Origin: Edwardsiella anguillarum
Lineage (GTDB): Bacteria > Pseudomonadota > Gammaproteobacteria > Enterobacterales > Enterobacteriaceae
Assembly (NCBI RefSeq): GCF_008801815.1
Contig: NZ_VZOX01000015.1
Direction: 5' to 3' (one strand)
DNA: 64,000 bases
In this document: one piece after another, positions 39,880 through 49,702 of the stretch
How the letters are laid out: every line of letters starts with the position of its first letter
Position numbering within the stretch: position 1 is the stretch's first letter
Notes under the pieces: generated by a model
Database searches by the model: none
What the model saw: the letters and a program-made list of their open reading frames with translations, nothing else
What the model was told of the DNA's origin: nothing
Made by a program: the position numbers and the translations under genes

Positions 39880-41157
39880 TCAGCTGAGGGTAAGGTTACC
39901 CCCGTCGTCTCGGGGCAGGTGCTGCGCGATGGCGCGCACGTCCGTACCGGTTGGCGTCTGGTGGATCCGCAGGCCAAACTGCTCGATGACGGCAAAGGTG
40001 TGATCGAAGATATCGGCTTGAATCCCCTCGTATTCGGCCCAGATAACGGTATTGGTGAAGGCGTAGATCTCAATGGGCAGGCCATCGGAGGTCGGCGCCA
40101 GCTGACGCACCATTAGGGTCATGTCCTTGCGGATACGGGGGTGCTGCAGTAGATAGGCCTGCAGATAGGCGCGTAGGGTGCCCAGATTGGTCATGCGACG
40201 GCCGTTGAGCGGCGAGTCCAGATCGATATGCTGCCGCTGGTTATCGTTGGCAATCTCCAGGCTCTTGTCGTGCAGATAGGGCTGTAGCAACGCGCTGCGG
40301 CGCAGCCGGGCCAGATCGTCATCGTTGAGAAAGCGAACGCTGGTGGTATCGATGTTCAGGCTGCGCTTGATGCGGCGCCCCCCCGACTCCGACATGCCGC
40401 GCCAGTTTTTAAACGAATCGGATACCAGGGCATAGGTGGGGATGGTGGTGATGGTATTGTCCCAGTTACGTACCTTCACGGTGGTCAGACCGATGTCGGT
40501 GACTGCCCCGTCGGCGCCGTACTTGGGCATCTCCAGCCAGTCGCCGAGGTGCAGCATGTCGTTGGCCGATAGCTGGATCCCGGCGACCAGTCCCAGGATC
40601 GGATCTTTAAACACCAACATCAATACTGCCGCCATGGCGCCGAGGCCGCTGATCAGCAGGATCGGTGACTGCCCCATCAGCAGCGAAATCATCAGGATGC
40701 CGATAAGGATCGCCGCCAGCAGCTTGGTGCCCTGAAAGATGCCGCGCAGCGGTAGCTGCGTGGCGACGGCGAGCTGATGGGAGAGATCCAGCAGGATATC
40801 CAGCAGGGAGAACAGGGAGAGCAGGGCGAACAGCAGGATCCACAGCTGGGCGGCGACGATCAGCGCATAGCCGGCGTCGGTGCCGGGGTGCAGCCAGAAT
40901 ACGGCCTGAATATTGACGATGATCCCCTGGAACATCGAGGCCAGGCGGTGGAAAAGCTTGTGCTGGGTCAGCGCCTTAATCCACATGTTCTCACTCTGCA
41001 GACCGCGCGCCTGCAGACGGGTGAGCAGCAGACGGTGCAGCAGCAGGTGAATGATCGCCGCCGTCAGAATAATCAGTCCCAGAACAATCACCAGCGAGGT
41101 CACATGGGTGAACTCAAAACCGAACTGCTCCAGCCAGCGCATTAATACTTTTTGCAT
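39880..41157 (-). CDS. ybdG: MscS-family mechanosensitive channel YbdG
   Basis: The 425-residue protein matches E. coli YbdG (MscM, miniconductance channel, 415 residues): five membrane segments, the pore helix SGLGAMAAVLMLVFKDPILGLVAGIQL and the MscS beta-domain GDWLEMPKYGADGAVTDIGLTTVKVRNWDN. It opens under osmotic downshock. The start MQKVLMRW has AAGGAG seven bases before it; an ATG ten codons upstream does not. In E. coli ybdG lies elsewhere, so this position is a rearrangement relative to that genome. Confidence 0.9.
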   Translation of the reverse strand: MQKVLMRWLEQFGFEFTHVTSLVIVLGLIILTAAIIHLLLHRLLLTRLQARGLQSENMWIKALTQHKLFHRLASMFQGIIVNIQAVFWLHPGTDAGYALIVAAQLWILLFALLSLFSLLDILLDLSHQLAVATQLPLRGIFQGTKLLAAILIGILMISLLMGQSPILLISGLGAMAAVLMLVFKDPILGLVAGIQLSANDMLHLGDWLEMPKYGADGAVTDIGLTTVKVRNWDNTITTIPTYALVSDSFKNWRGMSESGGRRIKRSLNIDTTSVRFLNDDDLARLRRSALLQPYLHDKSLEIANDNQRQHIDLDSPLNGRRMTNLGTLRAYLQAYLLQHPRIRKDMTLMVRQLAPTSDGLPIEIYAFTNTVIWAEYEGIQADIFDHTFAVIEQFGLRIHQTPTGTDVRAIAQHLPRDDGGNLTLS

Positions 41158-41339
41158 GCAGGCTCCTTCATTTTTCTTGTGATGCATTGCGTGTGGTCAC
41201 GGGCGCCGCGGCGCCCCTCCCGGCGTCGATGCGCGGCGAGGGCGGGCGACCCTGTGATAGGCTAACGGCTGCAGGCGAGCAGTCAACCGGTTTTCTCTTT
41301 ATTTGACACTGACTTACAAAAAATCTGGCGCGGGTATCG

Positions 41340-41362
41340 CCTCATCCCCCGCGCTCATCCCC
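41340..41362 (-). promoter_or_regulatory. Tandem MalT-type boxes upstream of malZ
   Basis: Read on the minus strand, GGGGATGAGG (41340-41349) matches the MalT box exactly and GGGGATGAGC (41353-41362) in nine of ten bases; starts are 13 bp apart in direct orientation. They lie about 85 to 105 bp before malZ. MalT with maltotriose would activate malZ from here. Confidence 0.75.
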
Positions 41363-41444
41363 CTAAAATAGCGCGATAGGGGAGGCGCGGCCACGCTGGG
41401 CAGTGTCATGATCGCGGTATCTTGCTGAATGAAGGAAGGGAATC

Positions 41445-43235
41445 ATGTTCAATGCCTGGCATCTGCCGGTCGCGCCCTATGTGCGTCGCCGCGGAGACGA
41501 TCTGGTGGTGACGCTGCTACTGGCGGGTGAGGATCTGCCGCAGCGGGTGCTGCTGCGCTGTGAACCGGACAATGAGGAGTGGCTGCTGCCGATGCGCCGT
41601 TACCGGTGCCGCGCGGGCGTGTGCTACCGGGGCCGCCTTTCGCTGCGGGAGGGCGAACCGCTGCGGCGCTACTGTTTTAAGCTGCTGTGGGCCGATCGTC
41701 AGCGCTGGTTCACGCCCCTGGGGTTGCGGGAGACGCCGCCGGGTCAGGAGATGCAGTTCGCCGTCAGCATACCGTCGCCCTATCCCGAGTGGGTTGCCGA
41801 CCAGGTGTTTTACCAAATTTTTCCCGATCGCTTCGCCCGCAGCGCCGCGGCGGAGACGGCGCCGGCCCCGGGCTGGCGCGACTGGGCGACGCCGCTGGAC
41901 GATACGGCGGATGCCCACACGTTCTACGGCGGCGATCTGGATGGCGTCACCGCGCGGCTACCCTATCTCCGGGCGCTGGGGATTACCGCGCTCTACCTGA
42001 ACCCCATCTTCAGCGCGCCGAGCAACCATAAGTATGATACCGCCGACTATTATCGGGTGGATGCGGGGCTGGGGGGCGATCCGGCGCTGATCCGGCTGCG
42101 TCAGGCCACCGCCCAGGCGGGTATCCGCCTGCTGCTGGACGGCGTATTCAATCATACCGGCGACACCCACCGCTGGTTCGATCGCCCGCGGCGCGGTGAG
42201 GAGGGCGCCTGCCACCACCCCGCGTCGCCGCAGCGTGAACGCTACAGCTTTGACGCCGACGGACGGGCGCTGGGCTGGAAGGGAGAGGCTTCCCTGCCCA
42301 AGCTGGACTATGCCAGCCCACGGGTGATCGACAGCATCTATCGGGCGGATGACAGCGTGATGCGCTATTGGCTGCGCCCGCCCTATGCCATTGACGGCTG
42401 GCGGCTGGACGTCATCCACATGCTGGGCGAAGCGGGCGGCACCCGGGGCAACCTGCATCATCTGGCGGAGATGTACCGGGCGGTGAAGGCCGAAAATCCC
42501 CAGGCCTACGTGCTGGGCGAGCACTTTGGCGACGCGCGCCGCTGGTTGCAGGCTGGGGTGGAGGACGGCGCCATGAACTATATGGGCTTTGCCCTACCGC
42601 TGCGCGCGTTTCTCGCCGGCGTGGACGTCGCCTACCAGCCCATCCGGCTCAGCGCGGCCCAGTGCGCTGAATGGATGGAGTCATATCGCGCCGGTCTGAG
42701 TCAGACGCAGCAGCTGTGTCAGTTTAACCAGCTGGACAGCCACGATACCGCCCGTTTTATTACCCTGCTACGGGGAAACCGTCAGCGGATGATGCTGGCG
42801 TTGACCTGGCTATTTACCTGGATCGGGGCGCCCTGCCTGTACTATGGCGACGAGATTGGCCTGGCGGGGGAGAACGATCCCTACTGCCGGGCGCCGTTTC
42901 CCTGGGATCCTGCGCAGTGGGACAGTGCGCTGCACAGCCTGTGCCGTCAGCTGGCGCAGATGCGTCGCCGACACGCCGCGCTGCGCCGCGGCGCCTGTCA
43001 GGTCATCTATGCCGATGGCGAAACGCTGTTGTTTATCCGCCGGCTGGAGCGGCAGTCGGTGCTGGTGGCTATCCAGCGTACCGGCGAGGGCGAGGTGCGG
43101 TTGCCCTGCACGCCGCTGCTGCCGACGGGGGCGTGGCGTGCGCTGTGCGGCGCCGGATGCCTGGAGGCCGGGGCGGAGACCCTGGCGCTGAGGCTTCCCG
43201 CCGAGAGCGCCAGCGTGTGGGTACTGAAGGGGTGA
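41445..43235 (+). CDS. malZ: Maltodextrin glucosidase MalZ
   Basis: The 596-residue protein is a GH13 enzyme like E. coli MalZ (605): an N-terminal beta domain (to about residue 110), then the barrel with YQIFPDRF, LDGVFNH, the nucleophile near D322 (GWRLDVIH), the acid near E359 (VLGEHF) and the transition-state Asp in LDSHDTARF. It removes glucose from the reducing end of maltodextrins in the cytoplasm. MalT-type boxes precede it. A bidirectional terminator separates it from the convergent peroxiredoxin gene. Confidence 0.95.
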   Translation: MFNAWHLPVAPYVRRRGDDLVVTLLLAGEDLPQRVLLRCEPDNEEWLLPMRRYRCRAGVCYRGRLSLREGEPLRRYCFKLLWADRQRWFTPLGLRETPPGQEMQFAVSIPSPYPEWVADQVFYQIFPDRFARSAAAETAPAPGWRDWATPLDDTADAHTFYGGDLDGVTARLPYLRALGITALYLNPIFSAPSNHKYDTADYYRVDAGLGGDPALIRLRQATAQAGIRLLLDGVFNHTGDTHRWFDRPRRGEEGACHHPASPQRERYSFDADGRALGWKGEASLPKLDYASPRVIDSIYRADDSVMRYWLRPPYAIDGWRLDVIHMLGEAGGTRGNLHHLAEMYRAVKAENPQAYVLGEHFGDARRWLQAGVEDGAMNYMGFALPLRAFLAGVDVAYQPIRLSAAQCAEWMESYRAGLSQTQQLCQFNQLDSHDTARFITLLRGNRQRMMLALTWLFTWIGAPCLYYGDEIGLAGENDPYCRAPFPWDPAQWDSALHSLCRQLAQMRRRHAALRRGACQVIYADGETLLFIRRLERQSVLVAIQRTGEGEVRLPCTPLLPTGAWRALCGAGCLEAGAETLALRLPAESASVWVLKG

Positions 43236-43243
43236 GCGGGCAT

Positions 43244-43272
43244 AAAAAAAGCGACCCGTGGGTCGCTTTTTT
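43244..43272. terminator. Bidirectional terminator between malZ and the peroxiredoxin gene
   Basis: AAAAAAAGCGACC and GGTCGCTTTTTT form a strong stem around CGTG, with T-runs on both strands. Confidence 0.95.
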
Positions 43273-43289
43273 GGGCGCAGGATAAACGA

Positions 43290-43892
43290 TTACAGCTTAG
43301 CGGCGTTTTCAGTCAGGTACTTGGCAACGCCGTCCGGAGAGGCGCCCATGCCTGCTTTACCTTTTTCCCACTGGGCCGGGCAGACGTCGCCGTGCTCTTC
43401 GTGGAACTGCATGGCGTCGACCATGCGCAGCATTTCATCAACGTTACGGCCCAGCGGCAGATCGTTGACCACCTGGTGACGTACGATGCCATCTTTGTCG
43501 ATCAGGAAAGAGCCGCGCAGCGCTACGCCCTCTTCTGGGTGTTCGATGCCGTAAGCGCGCATGATTTCGTGCTTAACGTCGGCAACCAGCGGGTACTGTA
43601 CTTCGCCGATACCGCCCTTATCCACCGGGGTCTTACGCCAGGCGTTGTGAACAAACTCGGAGTCCATGGAGACGCCGACCACTTCCACGCCGCGCGCTTG
43701 GAACTCGCTGTAGCGGTGATCGAAGGCGATCAGCTCAGACGGACAAACGAAGGTAAAGTCCATCGGCCAGAAGAAAACCACGGTCGGTTTACCCTGAGTG
43801 AACGCTTTGAAGTTGAATTTATCAACGATTTCACCGTTACCCATCACGGCGGCAGCGGTAAAGTCGGGGGCTTGACGAGAAACCAGGACCAT
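43290..43892 (-). CDS. Typical 2-Cys peroxiredoxin (AhpC/TsaA family)
   Basis: The 200-residue protein has the peroxidatic cysteine C50 in FTFVCPSE and the resolving cysteine C171 in GDVCPAQW, with the GGIGEVQYPL and Tyr-Leu C-terminal motifs of robust-type Prx1/AhpC proteins. It reduces H2O2 and organic peroxides with thioredoxin or a similar donor. No ahpF is next to it. E. coli lacks a gene at this place between malZ and acpH. Upstream sequence is AT-rich, but no clear OxyR site was found. Confidence 0.93.
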   Translation of the reverse strand: MVLVSRQAPDFTAAAVMGNGEIVDKFNFKAFTQGKPTVVFFWPMDFTFVCPSELIAFDHRYSEFQARGVEVVGVSMDSEFVHNAWRKTPVDKGGIGEVQYPLVADVKHEIMRAYGIEHPEEGVALRGSFLIDKDGIVRHQVVNDLPLGRNVDEMLRMVDAMQFHEEHGDVCPAQWEKGKAGMGASPDGVAKYLTENAAKL

Positions 43893-44152
43893 AATAACTC
43901 CCGTTAATAGTATTCAGTAGGTTATCGAATCTTTATCTGGCGCTAACTATACGAAGTTGTCGTTTGTAAATAAAGCGTGAAGCGCCAATCAATATGATAG
44001 TCAATGCCAATCAATTGTTACGAATAATGACCAAAAAATGGCCATCACCGCCGATGAGATGTCAAAACCATAGCGTAAAATACGATTTTAGCCACCCTTT
44101 ATGTGCCCATATTGTTATGAAAATGCGCGTTTGGGAACATATTGCGCAGGCG

Positions 44153-44734
44153 CTACAGCGCCTTGGCGTACGCCTGGCGCATCATCTGGGGATAGAAGTG
44201 CCAGAACTGCGCCTCCAGACGATCGTAGTGACGTTCGATATCGCTGAACGATCCGCTCAGCGCCGCCAGCCGGGGACGGCGCTGCGCCATGCCGCTGAGC
44301 ACCCTGGCGATAAACGGCAGTTCGGCATAGCGCTGCAGCCAGCGCTCTTGCCACAGGTGTTGGTTCATCGTGCGAAAGCGCGGCGGGGTTCCCTCGAGAT
44401 GGGGCAGGATAGCGGCGCTGGCGTGGGCGATAAAGTCGGGCAGCGGCCGCTGCGGCTCCAGCGTTGACCAGTGGCGGGCTAGAAAATGGTCCCAGACGAT
44501 ATCCAGGGTGATCGGAGCGACTCGTCGATAGTCGTCGCCAAACCAGGCGCGGGCGGCGCGAACCTGCGGCAGGCTATCGGTCATGCTATCGACGCGGCGG
44601 TGCATGCGGATTCCGGCGCAGACGTCGGCATTATAGTAGGGCTTTGGATCGCCGCGGACAAAGTCGGCCAGCAGGTTGCCGAGCAGCGAACTGTCCGCTA
44701 GCGCGGCCAGGTGAAGGTGGGCGAGAAAATTCAT
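44153..44734 (-). CDS. acpH: Acyl carrier protein phosphodiesterase AcpH
   Basis: The 193-residue protein matches E. coli AcpH (YajB, 193): MNFLAHLHLA, GNLLADFVRGDP and the helical MHRRVDSMTDSLPQVRAAR block with conserved His and Asp of the HD-type site. It removes phosphopantetheine from ACP. Longer in-frame sequence upstream is not conserved and overlaps the divergent queA promoter region. It is divergent from queA, as in E. coli. Confidence 0.93.
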   Translation of the reverse strand: MNFLAHLHLAALADSSLLGNLLADFVRGDPKPYYNADVCAGIRMHRRVDSMTDSLPQVRAARAWFGDDYRRVAPITLDIVWDHFLARHWSTLEPQRPLPDFIAHASAAILPHLEGTPPRFRTMNQHLWQERWLQRYAELPFIARVLSGMAQRRPRLAALSGSFSDIERHYDRLEAQFWHFYPQMMRQAYAKAL

Positions 44735-44973
44735 CCGCTGAGTATACGGGAGCGCGCAGCGCAGAGCCAGCGTCTGCGCCGATGCGCGGCGCCGGGCCGC
44801 ATGATCCCGGCCGTCCTGGGAGCCCCGTACCCCGGAGGGCCCCGCCGCCGCGCGCGGAAAAGCGCCTAATTTGCCGCCGGGCGGCATCTGCGGTTGCAGC
44901 CTCTCGTCGGCGGCTCTAGACTAAGCCGTTTTTCTTCTGCGTATTACCGTCAATCATATAGTGAAACCAAACC

Positions 44974-46047
44974 ATGCGAGTGTCCGACTTTACCTTTGAA
45001 CTGCCCGATGAACTGATTGCCCGCTATCCCCAGGAACAACGCAGCGGCTGTCGCCTGCTGTCGCTGGATGGTCCGACGGGCGCGCGGGAGCACGGGGTGT
45101 TTACGGATATCGTCGATAAGCTCAATCCGGGCGATCTGCTGGTGTTCAACAACACCCGGGTGATCCCGGCGCGTCTGTTTGGCCGCAAGGCCAGCGGCGG
45201 TAAGGTCGAGGTGCTGGTCGAGCGCGTACTGGATCGCGCCCGGGTGTTGGCGCACGTGCGAGCGTCCAAGGCGCCCAAGCCGGGCGCTGAGCTGCTGCTG
45301 GGGGATAACGAGGATATCCGCGCCACCATGCTGGCCCGCCACGATGCCCTGTTTGAGCTGGGGTTTGACGATCCGCGCGATGTGTTGACCATCCTCAATG
45401 CGGCCGGCCATATGCCGCTGCCGCCGTACATCGACCGCCCGGATGAGGAGGCGGATCGCGAGCTGTATCAGACCGTATATAGCTCACGCCCCGGCGCCGT
45501 GGCGGCGCCGACCGCGGGTCTGCACTTCGATCAGCCGCTGCTGGACAAACTGCGCGACAAAGGGGTTGAGATGGCCTTTGTGACCCTGCACGTCGGCGCA
45601 GGCACCTTTCAGCCGGTGCGGGTTGAGAGCATTGAAGATCACATCATGCACTCCGAATACGCCGAGGTTCCGCAGGAGGTTGTCGATGCCGTCCTGGCCT
45701 GTAAGGCGCGCGGCAATCGGGTGATCGCGGTCGGCACCACCTCCGTTCGTTCGCTGGAGAGCGCGGCGGCGGCCAGTAAGCAGGCGCTTATCGCCCCCTT
45801 CTTTGACGATACGCAAATCTTTATCTATCCGGGCTATCACTATCAGGTAATTGATGCTCTGATTACCAACTTCCACCTGCCGGAGTCCACGCTGATCATG
45901 CTGGTCTCCGCGTTTGCCGGGTATCGCCACACGCTGGACGCCTATCGCGACGCGGTGGCGCGGCAATACCGTTTCTTTAGCTACGGGGATGCCATGTATA
46001 TTACCCGTAACCCGCAGGCTGAACAGGAGCAGGTGGTTTCAGCCTGA
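44974..46047 (+). CDS. queA: S-adenosylmethionine:tRNA ribosyltransferase-isomerase QueA
   Basis: The 357-residue protein matches E. coli QueA (356): MRVSDFTFELPDELIARYP, NNTRVIPARLFG, GAVAAPTAGLHFD, HVGAGTFQPVR and NFHLPESTLIMLVSAFAG. It turns preQ1 at tRNA position 34 into epoxyqueuosine using SAM. It is the first gene of the queA-tgt-yajC-secDF group. Confidence 0.97.
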   Translation: MRVSDFTFELPDELIARYPQEQRSGCRLLSLDGPTGAREHGVFTDIVDKLNPGDLLVFNNTRVIPARLFGRKASGGKVEVLVERVLDRARVLAHVRASKAPKPGAELLLGDNEDIRATMLARHDALFELGFDDPRDVLTILNAAGHMPLPPYIDRPDEEADRELYQTVYSSRPGAVAAPTAGLHFDQPLLDKLRDKGVEMAFVTLHVGAGTFQPVRVESIEDHIMHSEYAEVPQEVVDAVLACKARGNRVIAVGTTSVRSLESAAAASKQALIAPFFDDTQIFIYPGYHYQVIDALITNFHLPESTLIMLVSAFAGYRHTLDAYRDAVARQYRFFSYGDAMYITRNPQAEQEQVVSA

Positions 46048-46055
46048 TTTTTACG

Positions 46056-46088
46056 CGGCCCGCCGGCGTAAGCGGTGGGCCATTTTTC
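46056..46088 (+). terminator. Possible terminator between queA and tgt
   Basis: GGCCC and GGGCC close an extended imperfect stem with a GTAA tip, followed by ATTTTT. It could lower read-through from queA into tgt, which has a 147-bp leader with its own likely promoter. Confidence 0.55.
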
Positions 46089-46194
46089 GCCCGATTACGG
46101 CGGCTAACGCCGTCGGGGGCCGGTTTCCCGCCGCGTCGGGTGCGCCGGTAGGGCATGACACCATCAGACTGTTTTTCTGATGACGGAGGTTTGA

Positions 46195-47334
46195 GTGAAG
46201 TACGAATTAGTCAGCACCGATGGACGCGCCCGGCGCGGCCGCCTGATTTTTGAACGCGGCGTCGTTGAGACGCCGGCGTTTATGCCGGTAGGGACCTACG
46301 GCACGGTAAAAGGCATGACGCCGGAAGAGGTGGCCCAGACCGGTGCCCAGATCCTGCTGGGTAATACCTTCCACCTGTGGCTGCGCCCGGGTCAGGAGAT
46401 CATGAAGCTGCACGGCGATCTGCATGACTTTATGCAGTGGCCGGGGCCGATCCTGACGGACTCCGGCGGTTTCCAGGTGTTCAGCCTGGGAGCGATGCGC
46501 AAGATCAAGGAGGAGGGGGTCTACTTCCGTAATCCGATCAACGGCTCTCCGGTGTTCCTGAGCCCGGAAAAATCGATGGAGATCCAGTACGACCTGGGAT
46601 CGGACATCGTGATGATCTTCGATGAGTGCACCCCCTATCCGGCGGACTGGGACTACGCCAAGCGCTCCATGGAGATGTCGCTGCGCTGGGCTAAACGCAG
46701 CCGTCAGCGTTTTGATGAGCTGGGTAACCAGAATGCGCTGTTCGGAATTATTCAGGGCAGCGTTTACGAAGATTTACGAGATGTATCATTAAAAGGGCTG
46801 GTAGAGATCGGCTTTGATGGTTACGCTGTGGGCGGCCTGGCGGTAGGTGAGCCCAAAGAGGATATGCACCGTATTCTGGAGCATGTCTGCCCGATGATCC
46901 CGCAGGATAAGCCGCGTTACCTGATGGGCGTCGGCAAGCCGGAGGATCTGGTGGAAGGGGTGCGGCGCGGCATCGACATGTTCGACTGCGTCATGCCGAC
47001 GCGCAACGCGCGCAACGGCCATCTTTTCGTCACCGGCGGGGTGGTAAAAATTCGCAATGCGAAATACAAAGAGGATACCGCTGCGCTGGATCCCGAGTGC
47101 GATTGTTACACCTGTCGCAATTATAGCCGCGCCTACTTGCATCATCTCGACCGTTGTAACGAAATTCTGGGTGCCCGTTTAAACACCATCCACAACCTGC
47201 GTTACTATCAGCGTTTGATGGCGGCTTTACGCCAGGCTATCGAGGAAGGTAAATTAGAGCGCTTTGCGGCTGATTTTTATGGTCGCCGAGGTCGTACGGT
47301 TCCGCCGCTGGGCGCAGCCGACGCCGCGTCCTGA
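46195..47334 (+). CDS. tgt: tRNA-guanine transglycosylase Tgt
   Basis: The 379-residue protein matches E. coli Tgt (375). It has the general-acid Asp in LTDSGGFQVFSL, the nucleophile Asp in GIDMFDCVMPTRNARNGHLF, and the zinc site CDCYTC...HHL. It swaps guanine 34 for preQ1 in tRNAs for Tyr, His, Asn and Asp. It starts with GTG after GGAGG. Confidence 0.97.
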   Translation: MKYELVSTDGRARRGRLIFERGVVETPAFMPVGTYGTVKGMTPEEVAQTGAQILLGNTFHLWLRPGQEIMKLHGDLHDFMQWPGPILTDSGGFQVFSLGAMRKIKEEGVYFRNPINGSPVFLSPEKSMEIQYDLGSDIVMIFDECTPYPADWDYAKRSMEMSLRWAKRSRQRFDELGNQNALFGIIQGSVYEDLRDVSLKGLVEIGFDGYAVGGLAVGEPKEDMHRILEHVCPMIPQDKPRYLMGVGKPEDLVEGVRRGIDMFDCVMPTRNARNGHLFVTGGVVKIRNAKYKEDTAALDPECDCYTCRNYSRAYLHHLDRCNEILGARLNTIHNLRYYQRLMAALRQAIEEGKLERFAADFYGRRGRTVPPLGAADAAS

Positions 47335-47474
47335 TCCCGCCGTCGTGCGGCGTTAAGGGCGGCAGCGTAGAAAGGTTAGGCCGGTCGGGAAATGGATCCT
47401 GGCCGGTTTAATGCACTTACTGTGCTTTGGCAGTGTGTTGTTGCTATCTATAGTAATTAATGAGGGATATTTCG

Positions 47475-47807
47475 ATGAGTTTATTCATTTCTGACGCTGT
47501 TGCATCTGCAGGGGCTCCGGCGCAGGGCAGTCCGTACTCTCTGGTGATCATGCTGGTCGTCTTCGGCCTGATTTTCTATTTTATGATCCTGCGCCCGCAG
47601 CAAAAACGTGCCAAGGAACATAAAAAACTGATGGAGTCCATCAGCAAGGGTGATGAGGTGCTGACCAACGGTGGTCTGATTGGCCGCGTGGTTAAAGTGG
47701 CCGACACCGGCTATATCGCCATTGCGCTCAATGACACTACCGAAGTGATCATCAAACGCGATTTCGTGACCGCCGTCCTGCCGAAAGGTACGATGAAAGC
47801 GCTGTAA
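47475..47807 (+). CDS. yajC: YajC, Sec translocon accessory subunit
   Basis: The 110-residue protein has one N-terminal membrane helix (SLVIMLVVFGLIFYFMILRPQQKR) and a small cytoplasmic domain (SKGDEVLTNGGLIGRVVKV). It joins SecDF and YidC at the Sec channel. The start MSLFIS matches E. coli; an ATG-like start five codons earlier is not needed. Confidence 0.96.
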   Translation: MSLFISDAVASAGAPAQGSPYSLVIMLVVFGLIFYFMILRPQQKRAKEHKKLMESISKGDEVLTNGGLIGRVVKVADTGYIAIALNDTTEVIIKRDFVTAVLPKGTMKAL

Positions 47808-47834
47808 TTTTCGATTTTCCCTAAGGGAACTGCC

Positions 47835-49691
47835 GTGTTAAACCGTTATCCTTTGTGGAAGTACATCATGCTGATCGTGGCGCTGGTCATCGGTCTGTTG
47901 TATGCGCTCCCTAACCTTTATGGCGAGGATCCGGCTGTTCAAATCACTGGCGCGCGCGGTGTCGCCGCCAGTGAGTCAACACTGGTCCAAGTCCGTGATG
48001 TGCTTGAAAAACAGCATATCCCCAGCAAATCCATTGCGCTGGAAAATGGTGCCATTCTGGCACGCTTTACTGATACCGACATTCAGCTGCGGGCGCGCGA
48101 AGCGCTGGTCGATACGCTGGGTGATAAATATGTCGTCGCACTCAACCTGGCACCGGCTACCCCGAAGTGGCTGGCGATGGTCGGCGCCGAGCCGATGAAG
48201 CTGGGTCTTGACCTGCGCGGCGGCGTGCATTTCCTGATGCAGGTGGACATGGATACTGCGCTGAGCAAGCTGCAGGAACAGACCATGGATACCCTGCGTA
48301 GCGATCTGCGTGACAAAGGCATTCCTTACTCTACCATCCGTAAGCTGCCCGATCCCGCCAGCGGAGGCGTGGAGATCAGCTTCCGTGACGCCGCCGCCCG
48401 CGATGCGGCCAGCGATTACCTCTCTCCGCGCCACCGCGATCTGGTCTTCAGCAACGCCGGTGATACGGCGTTGAAAGCGGTGATGACGGACGATCGCCTG
48501 CGTGAGGCCCGTGAGTATGCGGTGCAGCAGAACATCAATATCCTGCGTAACCGCGTGAACCAGCTGGGCGTTGCCGAACCGCTGGTACAGCGCCAGGGCG
48601 CCGATCGTATCGTGGTTGAGCTGCCGGGTATCCAGGACACGGCGCGCGCCAAGGAAATTCTGGGCGCGACCGCGACGCTGGAGTTCCGTCTGGTCAACAG
48701 CAACGTGGATGCACAGGCCGCCGCCAGCGGTCGCGTGCCAGGTGACTCCGAGGTCAAATATACCCGTGACGGCCGCCCGGTGGTGCTGTACAAGCGGGTG
48801 ATCCTGACCGGTGACCACATCACTGACTCCACCTCCAGCCAGGATGAGTTTAACCGTCCGCAGGTTAATATCTCCCTCGACAGCGCCGGCGGCAGCGCCA
48901 TGTCTAACTTCACCAAGGACAATATCGGCAAGCCGATGGCGACCCTGTTTGTGGAATATAAGGACAGCGGCAAGAAAGACGCCAGCGGCAAGCCGATCCT
49001 GGAGAAACAGGAAGAGGTGATCAACGTGGCGACGATCCAGTCACGCCTGGGTAACAGCTTCCGGATTACCGGCATCGATAACCCGGCTGAGGCCCGTCAG
49101 CTCTCTCTGCTGCTGCGCGCCGGCGCGCTGATTGCGCCGATCCAGATCGTGGAAGAGCGGACTATCGGCCCAACCCTGGGGATGCAGAACATTGAGCAGG
49201 GGCTGGAAGCCTGCCTGTGGGGCCTGGTCGCCTCCATCGTCTTCATGGTGGTGTTCTACAAGAAGTTCGGTCTGATCGCGACCACTGCGCTGTTGGCTAA
49301 CCTGGTGATGATCGTCGGGATTATGTCGCTGCTGCCGGGGGCCACGCTGACCATGCCGGGCATTGCGGGGATCGTGCTAACCCTTGCGGTAGCGGTTGAC
49401 GCCAACGTACTGATAAACGAGCGTATCAAGGAGGAGCTGCGCAACGGGCGAACCGTCCAGCAGGCGATCCATGAGGGCTACAAAGGCGCGTTTTCCAGTA
49501 TTATCGATGCCAACGTGACCACGCTGATTACCGCAGTGATCCTGTACGCCGTGGGCACCGGCTCCATCAAGGGCTTTGCCATCACCACCGCTATCGGTGT
49601 GGCGACCTCGATGTTTACCGCCATTGTCGGTACCCGCGCCATTGTCAACCTGCTGTACGGCGGCAAGCGCATCAACAAGCTGTCTATCTAA
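47835..49691 (+). CDS. secD: Protein translocase subunit SecD
   Basis: The 618-residue RND-type protein has one N-terminal membrane segment, the P1 periplasmic domain (to about residue 450, with MKLGLDLRGGVHFLMQVDM) and five C-terminal helices containing GIVLTLAVAVDANVLINERIKEE. With SecF it uses the proton gradient to pull proteins through SecYEG. It starts with GTG after AAGGGA and follows yajC by 27 bp. Confidence 0.97.
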   Translation: MLNRYPLWKYIMLIVALVIGLLYALPNLYGEDPAVQITGARGVAASESTLVQVRDVLEKQHIPSKSIALENGAILARFTDTDIQLRAREALVDTLGDKYVVALNLAPATPKWLAMVGAEPMKLGLDLRGGVHFLMQVDMDTALSKLQEQTMDTLRSDLRDKGIPYSTIRKLPDPASGGVEISFRDAAARDAASDYLSPRHRDLVFSNAGDTALKAVMTDDRLREAREYAVQQNINILRNRVNQLGVAEPLVQRQGADRIVVELPGIQDTARAKEILGATATLEFRLVNSNVDAQAAASGRVPGDSEVKYTRDGRPVVLYKRVILTGDHITDSTSSQDEFNRPQVNISLDSAGGSAMSNFTKDNIGKPMATLFVEYKDSGKKDASGKPILEKQEEVINVATIQSRLGNSFRITGIDNPAEARQLSLLLRAGALIAPIQIVEERTIGPTLGMQNIEQGLEACLWGLVASIVFMVVFYKKFGLIATTALLANLVMIVGIMSLLPGATLTMPGIAGIVLTLAVAVDANVLINERIKEELRNGRTVQQAIHEGYKGAFSSIIDANVTTLITAVILYAVGTGSIKGFAITTAIGVATSMFTAIVGTRAIVNLLYGGKRINKLSI

Positions 49692-49702
49692 GGGGTTAGG
49701 GA

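Noticed and set aside
43893..44152. OxyR site before the peroxiredoxin gene
   Set aside because: Only partial ATAG-like words, without the spaced four-part pattern.
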